Both the position numbers and the translations under genes were made by a program. The notes under the pieces are model-generated. The model made no database searches, was not told where the DNA came from, and saw only the letters and a program-made list of their open reading frames with translations. From Teredinibacter haidensis (GTDB taxonomy: Bacteria > Pseudomonadota > Gammaproteobacteria > Pseudomonadales > Cellvibrionaceae): 64,000 bases of DNA. Positions 1 through 8,184 of this stretch are shown piece by piece. The first letter of the stretch is position 1. Each line of letters opens with the position of its first letter. Location: positions 620,001 to 684,000 of the forward strand of contig NZ_CP060084.1 of NCBI RefSeq assembly GCF_014211975.1, in the 5' to 3' direction.

Positions 1-2
1 CT

Positions 3-422
3 GTTCATGGATCTAGGGACCAGCACTCAATCGTCACGCTGGTCGATCGAAAGAGTAAATACACCATTATTGGTAAAATCAAAAACCGCACTACGGATGA
101 ATTAAACCGCAAGGTAATTCAATTGATTGCAAAAGAGGTTAAACAGGTAAGGTCGATCACCTCCGACAACGGAACTGAATTCCATCAATACAAAAAGATA
201 GAAGAAGCGACTAACGCAACATTCTATTTTGCCAACCCATATCACTCATGGGAGAGAGGTTTAAACGAAAACACAAATGGACTTATACGACAATATTTAC
301 CTAAAGGTGAATCAATGAAAAATATCACTCAAAAAGATTGTGACAAAATTGCAATGAAACTTAACCGGCGACCAAGAAAGTGTTTAAATATGGAAACACC
401 GGAGGCAGTCTATGTACGTTAG
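3..422 (+). CDS. IS30-family transposase, C-terminal part (5' end outside window)
   Basis: The reading frame is open from the window edge, so the protein is partial. It would catalyse cut-and-paste transposition of an IS30-type insertion sequence with a DDE catalytic core. Visible family marks are the VTLVDRKSKY strand, the TSDNGTEF segment carrying the second catalytic Asp, and YHSWERGLNENTNGLIRQY, which carries the catalytic Glu and is typical of IS30. The end (LNRRPRKCL then TPEAVY) is the usual IS30 C-terminus. The following AT-rich stretch to about 445 probably holds the IS right end. It lies directly against a truncated integron cassette, so the element appears to have inserted in that cassette. 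Whether the full transposase is intact cannot be told here. Confidence 0.9.
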   Translation, partial: VHGSRDQHSIVTLVDRKSKYTIIGKIKNRTTDELNRKVIQLIAKEVKQVRSITSDNGTEFHQYKKIEEATNATFYFANPYHSWERGLNENTNGLIRQYLPKGESMKNITQKDCDKIAMKLNRRPRKCLNMETPEAVYVR

Positions 423-678
423 TCAATTTCGTTGCACTTCATTTGATAACTCAGGAGGTGTTGCATCTAGTTTTTTTGGTTGGTACTTATCATATGGGGT
501 ATACAGAGGTGCGTATCAAATACTATTTCAATCTGTTGCAATAGTTGGAGTTGTACTTGGAATTAATGCGTTATTCAATTTTGGCGGCCTATCTAACAAA
601 GAGTTGTTGGTTTCTTTAGTTGGTGTGAGTGTAGCTGTTGGTTGGTGGTTTTGTTCAAATCGAAGTACAAATTCATAA
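412..678 (+). CDS. Small membrane protein, probable remnant of an integron-cassette gene
   Basis: An 88-codon frame whose first codons overlap the 3' end of the IS30 transposase, so its real 5' end was probably lost to the insertion. Two hydrophobic segments are visible, about residues 38-56 and 64-80, and no known family was recognised. Its stop codon TAA (676-678) lies inside the left core of an attC site, which is how genes in integron cassettes normally end. I infer a cassette gene truncated by IS30. It is probably non-functional unless the IS supplies a start. Confidence 0.45.
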   Translation: MYVSQFRCTSFDNSGGVASSFFGWYLSYGVYRGAYQILFQSVAIVGVVLGINALFNFGGLSNKELLVSLVGVSVAVGWWFCSNRSTNS

Positions 679-789
679 CAAAAATCCGCACCTGAAAATA
701 TTGCTACGCTCGTTTTTGTGTATGTCGCGTAGCTCCATTTTACACAAAAACGCTCTCCGCAATATTTTCAGGTGAGCTTGGCGTTATGG
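672..789 (+). repeat. Orphan integron attC site, family-A-like
   Basis: An imperfect inverted repeat running from TCATAACAA to the right core GTTATGG at 783-789. The inner arms are related to the attC sites of family A cassettes in the 48-64 kb array: both share GCTACGCTCG on the left arm and CGCTCTCCGCAATAT on the right. It is about 46 kb from intI, so it is a detached remnant or belongs to a cassette cluster without an integrase. Confidence 0.8.
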
Positions 790-933
790 CTGTGATATTC
801 GGCGGAATCGAGAAATCATGTTTAGTCTGGACGTTAAAATATACGAAATGGTAATATTTTAAACTGGAGTATTGCAAACATTGGTAATATTTTATTCTGA
901 TTGCATAGATTGATTTAAAAGGAGATAACTACT

Positions 934-1759
934 TGAAAAAACGATTTATAAACCTTTATGGGATGCAACAATAGAAACCGGTATGTGCAACAATGCCGAG
1001 CTTACACTAACACTAAAGTTGGCATTTAAGCAGGTCAACCCTGCTGCTGAAGCTCTTGGTGGAGCTTATCATGACTATGGCGACTCGCGTGCCACCGCTC
1101 GAAAAATTGTCAGGTGGTCACCTGCAGATTGGATAGCTTGGAAAATGTCATTTATTAGATCTGATGAACAGTTTTGGAAAGGTAAATTCTGGCTCGTTAA
1201 ATAATTTTTCTGAACTGGAGTATGAGGATTCAGGTACAAAATATATTCCAAACATTTGCCGTCGTTTTAAATTGGACGGGAGTGATGCTTCTCCAGCTTT
1301 CAAATATCATCACATGATAGAATTAGTTGAACTGCACCAATCTGAAACGTGGTTTGGCTCACACTCTAGACTATACGATAGCCTAGACAGTAGTTCGGTA
1401 CAAAAAGGTACTGATAGCAAAGGTAAATCGATTATGCAGCGTGCTCATGTGCACGAGATAGGGCACCTACTTTGTTTAGGGCATGTCGATGAAGGTAAGC
1501 CACACTGCCCCCTAGCGAATACCAACTCGTCCGCTTGCTATGGAGTGAGTGACCAGGACAAAATTCTGTGATGGGTCAAGGTATGCAACTAAGAAACGAG
1601 CATGCTACAGCCTGGCGCAAGGCAGTGATTGGTCTGCTAAGCAATGATAATATTCAGATTCCTACTGATTGGGAAGCGAAGCTGCAACGCCACTACCCGA
1701 GAGACCTCGCGGAAGTCCAAGCTAAAAAATATATTACTACAAAACCCAACAGAAAATAG
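934..1759 (+). pseudogene. Zinc metallopeptidase (metzincin-like), frameshifted
   Basis: Three successive open stretches (983-1204, 1164-1571, 1568-1759) read as one protein if two frameshifts are allowed, near 1185-1200 and near 1569. The second stretch carries HEIGHLLCLGH, the HExxHxxxxxH zinc site of metzincins. The third begins MGQGMQLRNEHATAWRKA, which looks like the Met-turn and following helix. An RBS-like AAGGAG precedes a TTG at 934, whose frame stops after 13 codons, so a further lesion may exist. The position just after an attC suggests a former cassette cargo or neighbour. It is unlikely to make an active enzyme unless the shifts are sequencing errors. Confidence 0.6.
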
Positions 1760-1777
1760 CATGAGCAATTTACAACC

Positions 1778-2173
1778 ATGAAGCTAATCGTAACTCCATC
1801 AATCAAAATGTTTTTAGTTGCCTTGTGTCTGTCGCAGGCATCAGTATCTTGCGCACTTGATCAAACGAGAATTACAGGTAATGATAAAGAAGAGGTCCAA
1901 GCCATGACTAGTCAAAAAAGGAACTGTAAATCTAATAGCATTATCAAATCCCAAAGCCTCATAGATTTCGTGCTAAAAGATATACTTGCAAACTATACCC
2001 ATTCCGGTGGTGGTGGCATCACATCTATAAAAGAAACGCTCACGAATACTTATGAAGTGTCCATCGCGCAAGAAGAGAGAGTGGACGTATTGACATACGA
2101 GCTAGCCATTGATGAGCGGTGCACGGCAACGCTTTTAAAGAAAACTGGATCGACTGTTAATTTTGGCCAATAG
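1778..2173 (+). CDS. Hypothetical secreted protein
   Basis: 131 residues with a probable signal peptide: MKLIVTPSIKMFLVALCLSQ, then ASVSCA. The cysteine at about residue 25 could also be a lipobox. The mature part has cysteines near residues 49 and 113 and a glycine run GGGG around residue 77. I do not recognise the family. It lies 18 bases after the metallopeptidase remnant and 65 bases before the next gene, which is also exported. The three may have been transferred together, but no shared function can be shown. Confidence 0.55.
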   Translation: MKLIVTPSIKMFLVALCLSQASVSCALDQTRITGNDKEEVQAMTSQKRNCKSNSIIKSQSLIDFVLKDILANYTHSGGGGITSIKETLTNTYEVSIAQEERVDVLTYELAIDERCTATLLKKTGSTVNFGQ

Positions 2174-2238
2174 CTTTGGCCTGGTTCAAAAAGGGAGAGC
2201 TTTTGTGGCCACCCAACTAAAAACTGTAGGACAACAGA

Positions 2239-3066
2239 ATGAAATTATTTTTTATTATGACGCTGTTAGTTTCGAATGTTATCAACGCACAAGCGTTTCA
2301 AACACCCGAAAGCGCAGCTTTCGACTCTAGCTCAAATAGATATTTCATTTCAAATTATGGAGATGGAAATATCATTCAACTTGATTCAGCAGGAAATAAA
2401 TCCTATTTTAAAACGGGATTGTCGAAGTCTTTGGGGATGATTATTAAGGATGATATTCTGTACGTTGTCTCAAATCCGAAGATGGTAAAAGGCTTCCGGC
2501 TCTCAGATGCAAGTCAAGTGTTTGAAATCGAAATCAGTGAAGGTCTGTTCTTAAACGATATTACTAGTGATGATTCTGGGTTTTTATATGTTACTGATAG
2601 CCGCTTAAAGGCAGTTTTTAAAATCGATCTTTCAAAGAAAACTTATTCGTTGTTTGTAAAAACAGAGCTCGATAATCCTAATGGGATTATCTTTGATAAA
2701 GCCAACAACAGACTGGTAATGTGTTACTTCGAAGAGGATTCACCCATTGACCAGATCACGCTAAAAGATGCTGTACGCACTGAGATTATTAAACCCGGAT
2801 TCGATAATCTTGATGGTATTGCCATTGATGAATTAGGAAACTTCTATATTTCTTCATGGGGAGCCGGGAGCTTTTCGACTGGATTCAAGAAAGAAGGGAC
2901 GATATATAAATTCGATAATCAGTTTTCAGTAAAGCCCAAGGCAGTTTCAACTGGCCATCATGGGCCGGCGGATATATTTTACTCGCTAGAAAAAAGCGAA
3001 CTGATTATTCCGTTATTCATGGAAAATGACATAAATGTTAAAATACTAACAACTCTAATAGAATAG
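2239..3066 (+). CDS. SMP-30/gluconolactonase-like beta-propeller protein, secreted
   Basis: 275 residues with an N-terminal signal peptide (MKLFFIMTLLVSNVINAQA). The rest consists of blade-like repeats such as YFISNYGDGNIIQLD, FLYVTDSRLKAVFKID, NPNGIIFDKANNRLV and DGIAIDELGNFYISSWG. These resemble the SMP-30/gluconolaconase/LRE-like and NHL propeller families, which bind metal and often hydrolyse lactones. The NPNGI and LDGIAID segments match the positions where that family presents metal ligands. The substrate is unknown and a purely binding role is possible. The start ATG follows AGGACAACAG, a weak RBS. The gene is intact, unlike most of its neighbours. Confidence 0.65.
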   Translation: MKLFFIMTLLVSNVINAQAFQTPESAAFDSSSNRYFISNYGDGNIIQLDSAGNKSYFKTGLSKSLGMIIKDDILYVVSNPKMVKGFRLSDASQVFEIEISEGLFLNDITSDDSGFLYVTDSRLKAVFKIDLSKKTYSLFVKTELDNPNGIIFDKANNRLVMCYFEEDSPIDQITLKDAVRTEIIKPGFDNLDGIAIDELGNFYISSWGAGSFSTGFKKEGTIYKFDNQFSVKPKAVSTGHHGPADIFYSLEKSELIIPLFMENDINVKILTTLIE

Positions 3067-3121
3067 TCACGATAAGGCGCTATCCATATAGAGGATTAAT
3101 GCATACGGTATTCGGGATTAG

Positions 3122-3546
3122 TTGAACACTACGAAAAGTGCTGTTGGCCGGCCATGGACAGGAACCTTTCTGGAGTTCACCTTCACCCAAAATGGGAAAG
3201 TGAAAAAGATAAAGATGAGTGAAAAGGCACTGGCAAAACTCAAAACTAATGTTCGTATGATTACGCCCCGGACCCGAGGGCTAACGCTATTGTATATTGT
3301 CTCGGATTTACGAAAGTATCTACTGGCCTGGAAAGGCTATTTCGGAATAACAGACATGCCGACTCCGCTCAGGGAGCTGGACAAATGGATAAGGCGTAAA
3401 AGCTTCGATGTTATATTTGGAAGCAGTGGGATCGTTCAGGTTATCCGCAACTTCGTAAGCGGGGTGTAAAGCGGCAATTGGCATGGAATACGGCCACGTC
3501 TGCGCATGGCCCGTGGAAACTAAGCTATTGCCCAGCTCTTTATTAG
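3122..3546 (+). pseudogene. ltrA: Group II intron reverse transcriptase/maturase, C-terminal remnant with frameshift
   Basis: The frame from 3122 to about 3399 reads RPWTGTFLEFTFTQNGK and later YLLAWKGYFGI then ELDKWIRRK. This is the X/GIIM maturase domain of group II intron proteins. At about 3396-3400 the frame shifts by one. The new frame continues to a stop at 3544-3546 and contains YIWKQW, LRKRGVKRQLAWNTA and SAHGPWKLS, the usual C-terminus of these proteins. The reverse transcriptase domain (YADD box) is absent upstream, so only the 3' third survives. Confidence 0.75.
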
Positions 3547-3631
3547 TCTCCTAAAAGGTTAAAATCATCGGCTTTAGCCGGTCAGCTTTAGCTACAATGC
3601 TGGAATCGAAAATAAAGCTGGGGAGCAAAAT

Positions 3632-3985
3632 ATGGATTATCGATATGGCAGCCATACAGCCTTAAAGTTCAGTATCACTTTGTGTTTGTCACTAAATATT
3701 GCTATCGGGTTTTGAAGGGGGATGTTGGGTTGAGAGCCCGAGAGCTGATTCGACAAACGTGCCAATTTTTGAGATTGAGATATTGAAAGGATTGGTTAGC
3801 AAAGATCACATACACCTGCTTGTTTCAGCTCCGCCCAATATGGCCCCCGAGCGAAATAATGCGTAGGGTCAAAGGCCGCTCATCGTCAAAGCTATTTTAG
3901 AGTTTCCCCGATCTTAAGAAAAGATATTGGGGTCGTCATTTTTGGGCAAGAGGATACTTTTACATTACCCATGAAATACTCCAAT
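3632..3985 (+). pseudogene. tnpA: IS200/IS605-family TnpA transposase remnant
   Basis: Starts MDYRYGSHTA. With several frameshifts it continues YHFVFVTKYCYRVLKGDVGLR, RELIRQTC, EILKGLVSKDHIHLLVSAPP, then RRVKGRSSSK and KRYWGRHFWARGYFYIT. This is recognisably the Y1 single-strand transposase of IS200, including the HIHLLV metal-binding His-x-His motif. At least three frame changes or stops break it. It sits between the group II maturase remnant and a stretch resembling the 3' end of a group II intron, so it probably inserted into that intron. Confidence 0.7.
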
Positions 3986-3989
3986 CACT

Positions 3990-4112
3990 TGGGTGTGTTG
4001 GAACTGGTGGGATGGCAATTACTCCATCAACCGAACCGCCGTGGTACGTGATCCGTATGCTCGGTGGTGTGGCGGAGGGACATCGTGAGATGCCTCCCTA
4101 TCCCGATTAGGA
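3990..4112 (+). mobile_element. Probable 3' end of a group II intron (domain V/VI-like)
   Basis: The stretch contains GAACCGCCGTGGTACGTGAT, then CCGTATGC and CGGTGGTGTG, followed by a cytosine-rich CCTCCCTATCCCGAT end. This pattern is familiar from the region between the maturase stop and the 3' splice site of bacterial group II introns. With the maturase fragment upstream it suggests one intron interrupted by the IS200-like element. No fold was computed, so exact boundaries are not claimed. Confidence 0.4.
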
Positions 4113-4117
4113 GGCCA

Positions 4118-4552
4118 AATGAAAATCGCGGTTTTATACCTTTTACTCAGTACTTTTTTTTCTCTTGTGCTAGCTTCAATGATTCGACACCTGAAGTACA
4201 GAAAGGAAAGTGGCTACTTACAATTCAAAACCTCAACAATGAAAAAGTTACCATCATGTCAATTCGATTTGCGGATAAAGGAGCTGAATCATGTCTAGGT
4301 GGTGAATGGCTTCAATTAACAAAAAAAGCTATCTACGACCGAAGATGAAGACTTTTTCCAGTAGAAGATTTCCTTTCTTATCAGCTAAAAGACGGAAGAT
4401 TAATTGACGGTCGAAATGGAATTTGCGACGCATATTTACACCCTAGCGGCGAATTTGAAGGCGATAAGTCGAGCGGAGAATATGTTTCATTTGGCTGGAG
4501 TGGTGAAAAGTTGGGTTATTTCACCCTAAAAAATTTTAGCGCTATGGGCTGA
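4118..4552 (+). pseudogene. Hypothetical exported protein, frameshifted and with internal stop
   Basis: A strong AGGAGG precedes an ATG at 4118, which encodes a convincing signal peptide (MKIAVLYLLLSTFFSLVLAS). That frame then leaves the better coding frame. The other frame, open from 4064, carries PEVQKGKWLLTIQNLNNEK and SIRFADKGAESCLGGEWL. It runs into a TGA at 4346-4348 and continues past it to a TGA at 4550-4552 (FPVEDFLSYQLKDGR and GEYVSFGWSGEKLGYFTLKN). The gene therefore needs one frameshift and one stop readthrough to make a protein of about 145 residues. Family not recognised. It stands directly behind the presumed group II intron end. Confidence 0.5.
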
Positions 4553-4690
4553 TATAGGTATCCGCATGACAAAAGTTGAGGTTGGGGAATGAGAGGAAGT
4601 GCGTCTATCTATTTTGCCGTAGGGTATTATGTCTACTTGTATTTGTCCGATAGGTAAATCACCTGTTAAAGGGTGTCAATGGGGGTTTTT

Positions 4691-5009
4691 TGAATAAGCT
4701 ATTTTGGGAGCAGTTACGGGAAAAGTACTTTCTTAAAATTGTATTAGTTATTGCTTTGCTTATGGTATTGAAAGTACTGTAAATAATAAGTTTAAGAATG
4801 ATTGTGTAGATATCTGTTTGGTTGATACTAACGGCCCCGATTATAAATATTCTCCAATAAATATTTTACCAGTCTTTTCTGGCAGAAGTTCGGTAAGTCA
4901 TAATTCCCGATACGAATCTGAGTGTACTTGTTTCAATCAAAGGGAATTAGATAAATCAAGTAAACAGCAAACTGAAGAAAAGCAGTGGTATAAAGATAAT
5001 ATATTGTAA
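4691..5009 (+). pseudogene. Small hypothetical membrane protein, frameshifted
   Basis: A TTG at 4691 starts MNKLFWEQLREKYFLKIVLV then IALLMVLKVL and stops. In the other frame the sequence continues from about 4770: NNKFKNDCVDICLVDTNGPD and on to the stop at 5007-5009. Together they would make a protein of about 105 residues with one N-terminal membrane segment and a polar cysteine-containing tail. Not recognised. A candidate degraded attC follows it. Confidence 0.35.
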
Positions 5010-5045
5010 TAAGCGTTGCATTATTCTGTGAGGCCAGCCTTCTCA

Positions 5046-5124
5046 ATAAAACGTTCAGCCTCGAAAGCTAAAATACGCTTGCTGGAACCACAAATAGCGA
5101 GGTTCGGTTAGCTTGGCGTTATGC
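5046..5124 (+). repeat. Candidate degraded attC site
   Basis: The right end has a good core (GTTATGC at 5118-5124) and an arm TTAGCTTGGC that pairs partly with CGAAAGCTAA on the left. No clear TAACAA left core is present. The placement between two small decayed genes fits a cassette junction. Confidence 0.3.
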
Positions 5125-5207
5125 GAATACAAATTAATACAACTACGCTTTCCTCTATTGGATATCATTTGGCTGGTTTATTTATGATGGAGAAAAGGAC
5201 TTGGTTA

Positions 5208-5630
5208 TGAAAATTATTAATATGGTTGTATTTTTGTTTGTTTTGCATCATCTGGTGGGGTTCAAGTGACGGATCTAAACAGCTAGATCAAGCAGAAATC
5301 TATAGTATCTGGAATGAATATAGCGAGCGTGTTGTCTTCGTTCAAGATAACGGGAATGTCATCGAATCAAATGATAGATACGTTACTTATGACTACTCCA
5401 GGGACACTTTAACCGTTGAAGCGAAGGATGCGTTACCTGTAATTCAAGTTGTGATAGATGGGCTTACTTGCGTTGAGGACGGAGTAACTTATGACATTAC
5501 TGTCACAAGCAGTTCCGGAGAAGACAAAACATATTACTCTGCAAATAAAGCATGTGATGCAGCTCAGGAATTGAACTATGTTAAAACTGAAGAAATTTCA
5601 TCGCTAATTCCATTGCTTTTTATCTACTAA
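5208..5630 (+). pseudogene. Small exported protein gene, frameshifted in its signal peptide
   Basis: An ATG at about 5208 starts MKIINMVVFLFVL, a signal-peptide-like segment, but that frame stops soon after. The main frame runs through SSDGSKQLDQAEIYSIWNEY, VVFVQDNGNVIESNDRYVTY, LPVIQVVIDGLTC and TSSSGEDKTYYSANKACDAA to 5630. A one-base shift near 5240-5255 would join the two into an exported protein of about 140 residues with two cysteines. An alternative is an internal start at 5226 giving 134 residues, but the N-terminus is then poor. Not recognised. A GGCATAACAA sequence 7 bases after the stop could be the left half of a lost attC. Confidence 0.4.
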
Positions 5631-5636
5631 ATACAA

Positions 5637-6200
5637 AAGGCATAACAAAGAGGTAAACCTTATGCGGAGAATTTACAATTAGTTAGTCCCATGGCATCTA
5701 CGCTCTGTGTGTTGCGAGAAAGTAAGATCTCACCGTATTTACTCTGCATCTTTCCAGTTTTGGTCTTTATCAGCGGTATATCCGCAATTTCTTATCTCGC
5801 AAATATTGCTTCCGCGGGTGGAACGCGAGCTGTTGCTTTAGGGCATTTGCAAATGGAGGTCTAATATTGGCGGTGTTTTGAGTGCCTAGTATAGTGGTTC
5901 GTTGCGATGCCTAACAAGCGACTGTGATTAAAAGCAATCCCGCAGAAACGTTATTCGCTAATTTATTTATTCCTCTTTATGTTTTCTGTTGGCGACGATT
6001 TTGGTGTAGAAGCGCTTTATCACAGTGTTGTTCTGATATGGCACCCAACTAATTTGGAAGCTCTCGAACGTGGTTGTCTAGGCTATAATTTGATCGTATG
6101 TCGCTCAGTAGCTGTTAGCACTGTTAAGCCCCGAGCCGTGCTGCAAGGTATAACAAGGAAATTTTACTCGTTTGGCTCTTGGAATTCGGGTGAGTGGGGT
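5637..6200. other. Stretch without a supportable gene; two attC-like ends
   Basis: GGCATAACAAAGAGG near 5637 and GATGCCTAACAAGCG near 5908, the latter followed by AACGTTATTCGC near 5953, resemble attC cores but lack convincing paired arms. Open frames here have no family features. Read as decayed cassette-like DNA. Confidence 0.3.
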
Positions 6201-6581
6201 TTTGTGGCTCTAGGAAACTCAGAAAGTACGGAAAGTGTACGATGATGTGCAACGCGTTTTTAAACTGCGAGTGGATGCTCAGAGTGTGGCGTACATTGAG
6301 GCCATACCGAATCCGTCCTGGGGCCCACCCGAGCAGGTCGGGTCGCCGCCGCCATGGAGCTGAGGGGCCCCTTGGGAATTGGTGTCAGTGCCAAATTTTT
6401 TGGAGAGATACTGTGGGTAATGGCATCTAATGGCTTTAAATACTTTGCCTGTGAAATCGGCGGTACCTTTGAGAATGAGGATGCGTTAAAGTTGGCTCGA
6501 ATGGCTGCTCTGGGAAAAGAAAATTATTTGCCTGCTCGTTTTGCTCGAGCTGCCGAAGGGAATACTGTTTTCTATTTTTAG
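6200..6581 (+). pseudogene. Possible decayed gene of unknown family
   Basis: One frame reads VYDDVQRVFKLRVDAQSVAY, then IEAIPNPSWGPPEQVG before a stop at about 6363. A second frame from the ATG at 6354 reads LGIGVSAKFFGEILWVMASN, FKYFACEIGGTFENEDALKL and so on to the stop at 6579-6581. Both look protein-like in composition and could be halves of one frameshifted gene. Family not recognised. The second part, 75 codons, may alternatively be a stand-alone small gene. Confidence 0.25.
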
Positions 6582-6700
6582 TATAGACAGATGGTGGGCT
6601 AGTTGTAGAGAAACCGGAATTTTATACCGGTTTTATATTGTTCAGCCAGCCCTAATGATTTCTTTAATGGTTCCTCGTTTTAATGTTGTTTTGGAGTCGT

Positions 6701-8068
6701 ATGATTCGTTCATTAGTACCTTTAACTGCTTTGTTGCTTTCTGATGCATTGCTCCTTCTTGGGCATGGTCTTTTGCTCACATTATTGCCGGTTACGGCAA
6801 GTAATATCGGATTTTCTGATTTTCAGGTTGGTCTTACCGGTACGGCATATTTTATCGGCTTTGTGGTTGGCTGCCTGGCCACACCATTCGTGTTAAAGCG
6901 GGTCGGTCATATTCGGAGCTTTGCCGTATTAGCTTCGCTATATGTCTCGATGGTTCTGCTTTTTATGTGGAGCCAAAATTTTTTGGGGTGGTTGATTCTA
7001 CGCTTTGCCATTGGCGCAATGATCGCGGGTATTTATATGATTATTGAAAGCTGGCTGAACGAACGTGCAGATAGTAATCACCGCGGTACTATTTTATCTC
7101 TTTATGCCATGCTGAATCTGGCGATGATTACTTTGTCGCAGCAGTTGTTAAACCTAGCAGGCGTCAGCCCCCTATTATTGTTTTCGTTGGCGGGTATCTT
7201 TATTTCGCTTTCGATTGTTCCTGTATCAATTACTCTCGCCTTGGCGCCGACGCCGGTTAATAAGGTAAAGGTTAATTTCCGTAAAGTTTGGAACCATTCG
7301 CATATTGGCCTTATTGGGGCTTCTTTTTCGGGTCTTATTACTGGGGCGTTTTGGTCGCTAGCACCTATATATGCAAGCGATAGCGGCTTTTCAAATTTTC
7401 AGCTGGCCAGCTTTATGTCCGCTATCGTTTTGGGTGGTGCGATATTTCAAATTCCATTAGGACGATTTTCAGATAGATTTGATCGGCGAATTGTTTTGGT
7501 ATTCGTTGCAGCGATTGGCATGTTGTTTTCGATGGGTATATTTTCGGCCTCATTTTTAAGCAGCTATGCGGGTACGTTGTCGACCTTGTTGGCCTTTACT
7601 TGGGGAGCGATGGGTATGACGATGTATCCTATTTGTTTGGCTCACGCAAACGATAATGCTGAAAGCACGGATTTTGTCGAAATTGGCAGCTCTATGCTGA
7701 TCACTTATGGTATTAGTTCTGCTCTAGGTGCACCGATCGCGTCTCTTTTGATGGAGTCGTTTGGGCACCAATATTTGTTTGTGTATATGGCGGTGGTGTT
7801 TTTCTTGTTTTCTGTCATTTTAATTATTCGTCGTCAGTCTAATGTGCTTCCAATATTGGCGGAGGAGCATGAAACCTTCCAAGCCGTCGCGGGGATGACT
7901 ACACCAGAAGCGTTTAATCTTGACCCGCGAGCTGAGGAGCCAAATGAAGCAGCTACGGAAGAGGCGTGTGAGCGTGAATGGTCCGATGTGGATGTCGATT
8001 ATCATCAGTACGTTGAACCCGATGGGCGGGGCGAAGGTGTACAAGAGGATGAATCGAAAGCCGATTGA
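6701..8068 (+). CDS. MFS transporter, YcaD-like
   Basis: 455 residues from the ATG at 6701, chosen because GGAG lies 5 bases upstream; an in-frame ATG at 6683 has no such site. The protein has about 12 hydrophobic helices. The N-half carries GFSDFQVGLTGTAYFIGFVV then KRVGHIRSFAVLASLY, the loop 2-3 region of the YcaD/major facilitator group. RGTILSLYAMLNLAM is also typical of it. The central loop contains IPLGRFSDRFDRR, the second copy of the MFS loop motif. It should act in the inner membrane as a proton-coupled carrier of unknown substrate. The last 60 or so residues form an unusual acidic, Glu/Asp-rich cytoplasmic tail. It converges on the EAL-GGDEF gene. Confidence 0.85.
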   Translation: MIRSLVPLTALLLSDALLLLGHGLLLTLLPVTASNIGFSDFQVGLTGTAYFIGFVVGCLATPFVLKRVGHIRSFAVLASLYVSMVLLFMWSQNFLGWLILRFAIGAMIAGIYMIIESWLNERADSNHRGTILSLYAMLNLAMITLSQQLLNLAGVSPLLLFSLAGIFISLSIVPVSITLALAPTPVNKVKVNFRKVWNHSHIGLIGASFSGLITGAFWSLAPIYASDSGFSNFQLASFMSAIVLGGAIFQIPLGRFSDRFDRRIVLVFVAAIGMLFSMGIFSASFLSSYAGTLSTLLAFTWGAMGMTMYPICLAHANDNAESTDFVEIGSSMLITYGISSALGAPIASLLMESFGHQYLFVYMAVVFFLFSVILIIRRQSNVLPILAEEHETFQAVAGMTTPEAFNLDPRAEEPNEAATEEACEREWSDVDVDYHQYVEPDGRGEGVQEDESKAD

Positions 8069-8184
8069 TTCTCGCCGGTACGGCTGGTACTCGAGTTGGC
8101 AATTGGTTAGTGGTGCTGATGCCAGCTCGGCGGTTACGTTTTTACCCAGCAGGTTTACTTTTCCGTACTAGGGTAGGCGTTTGG

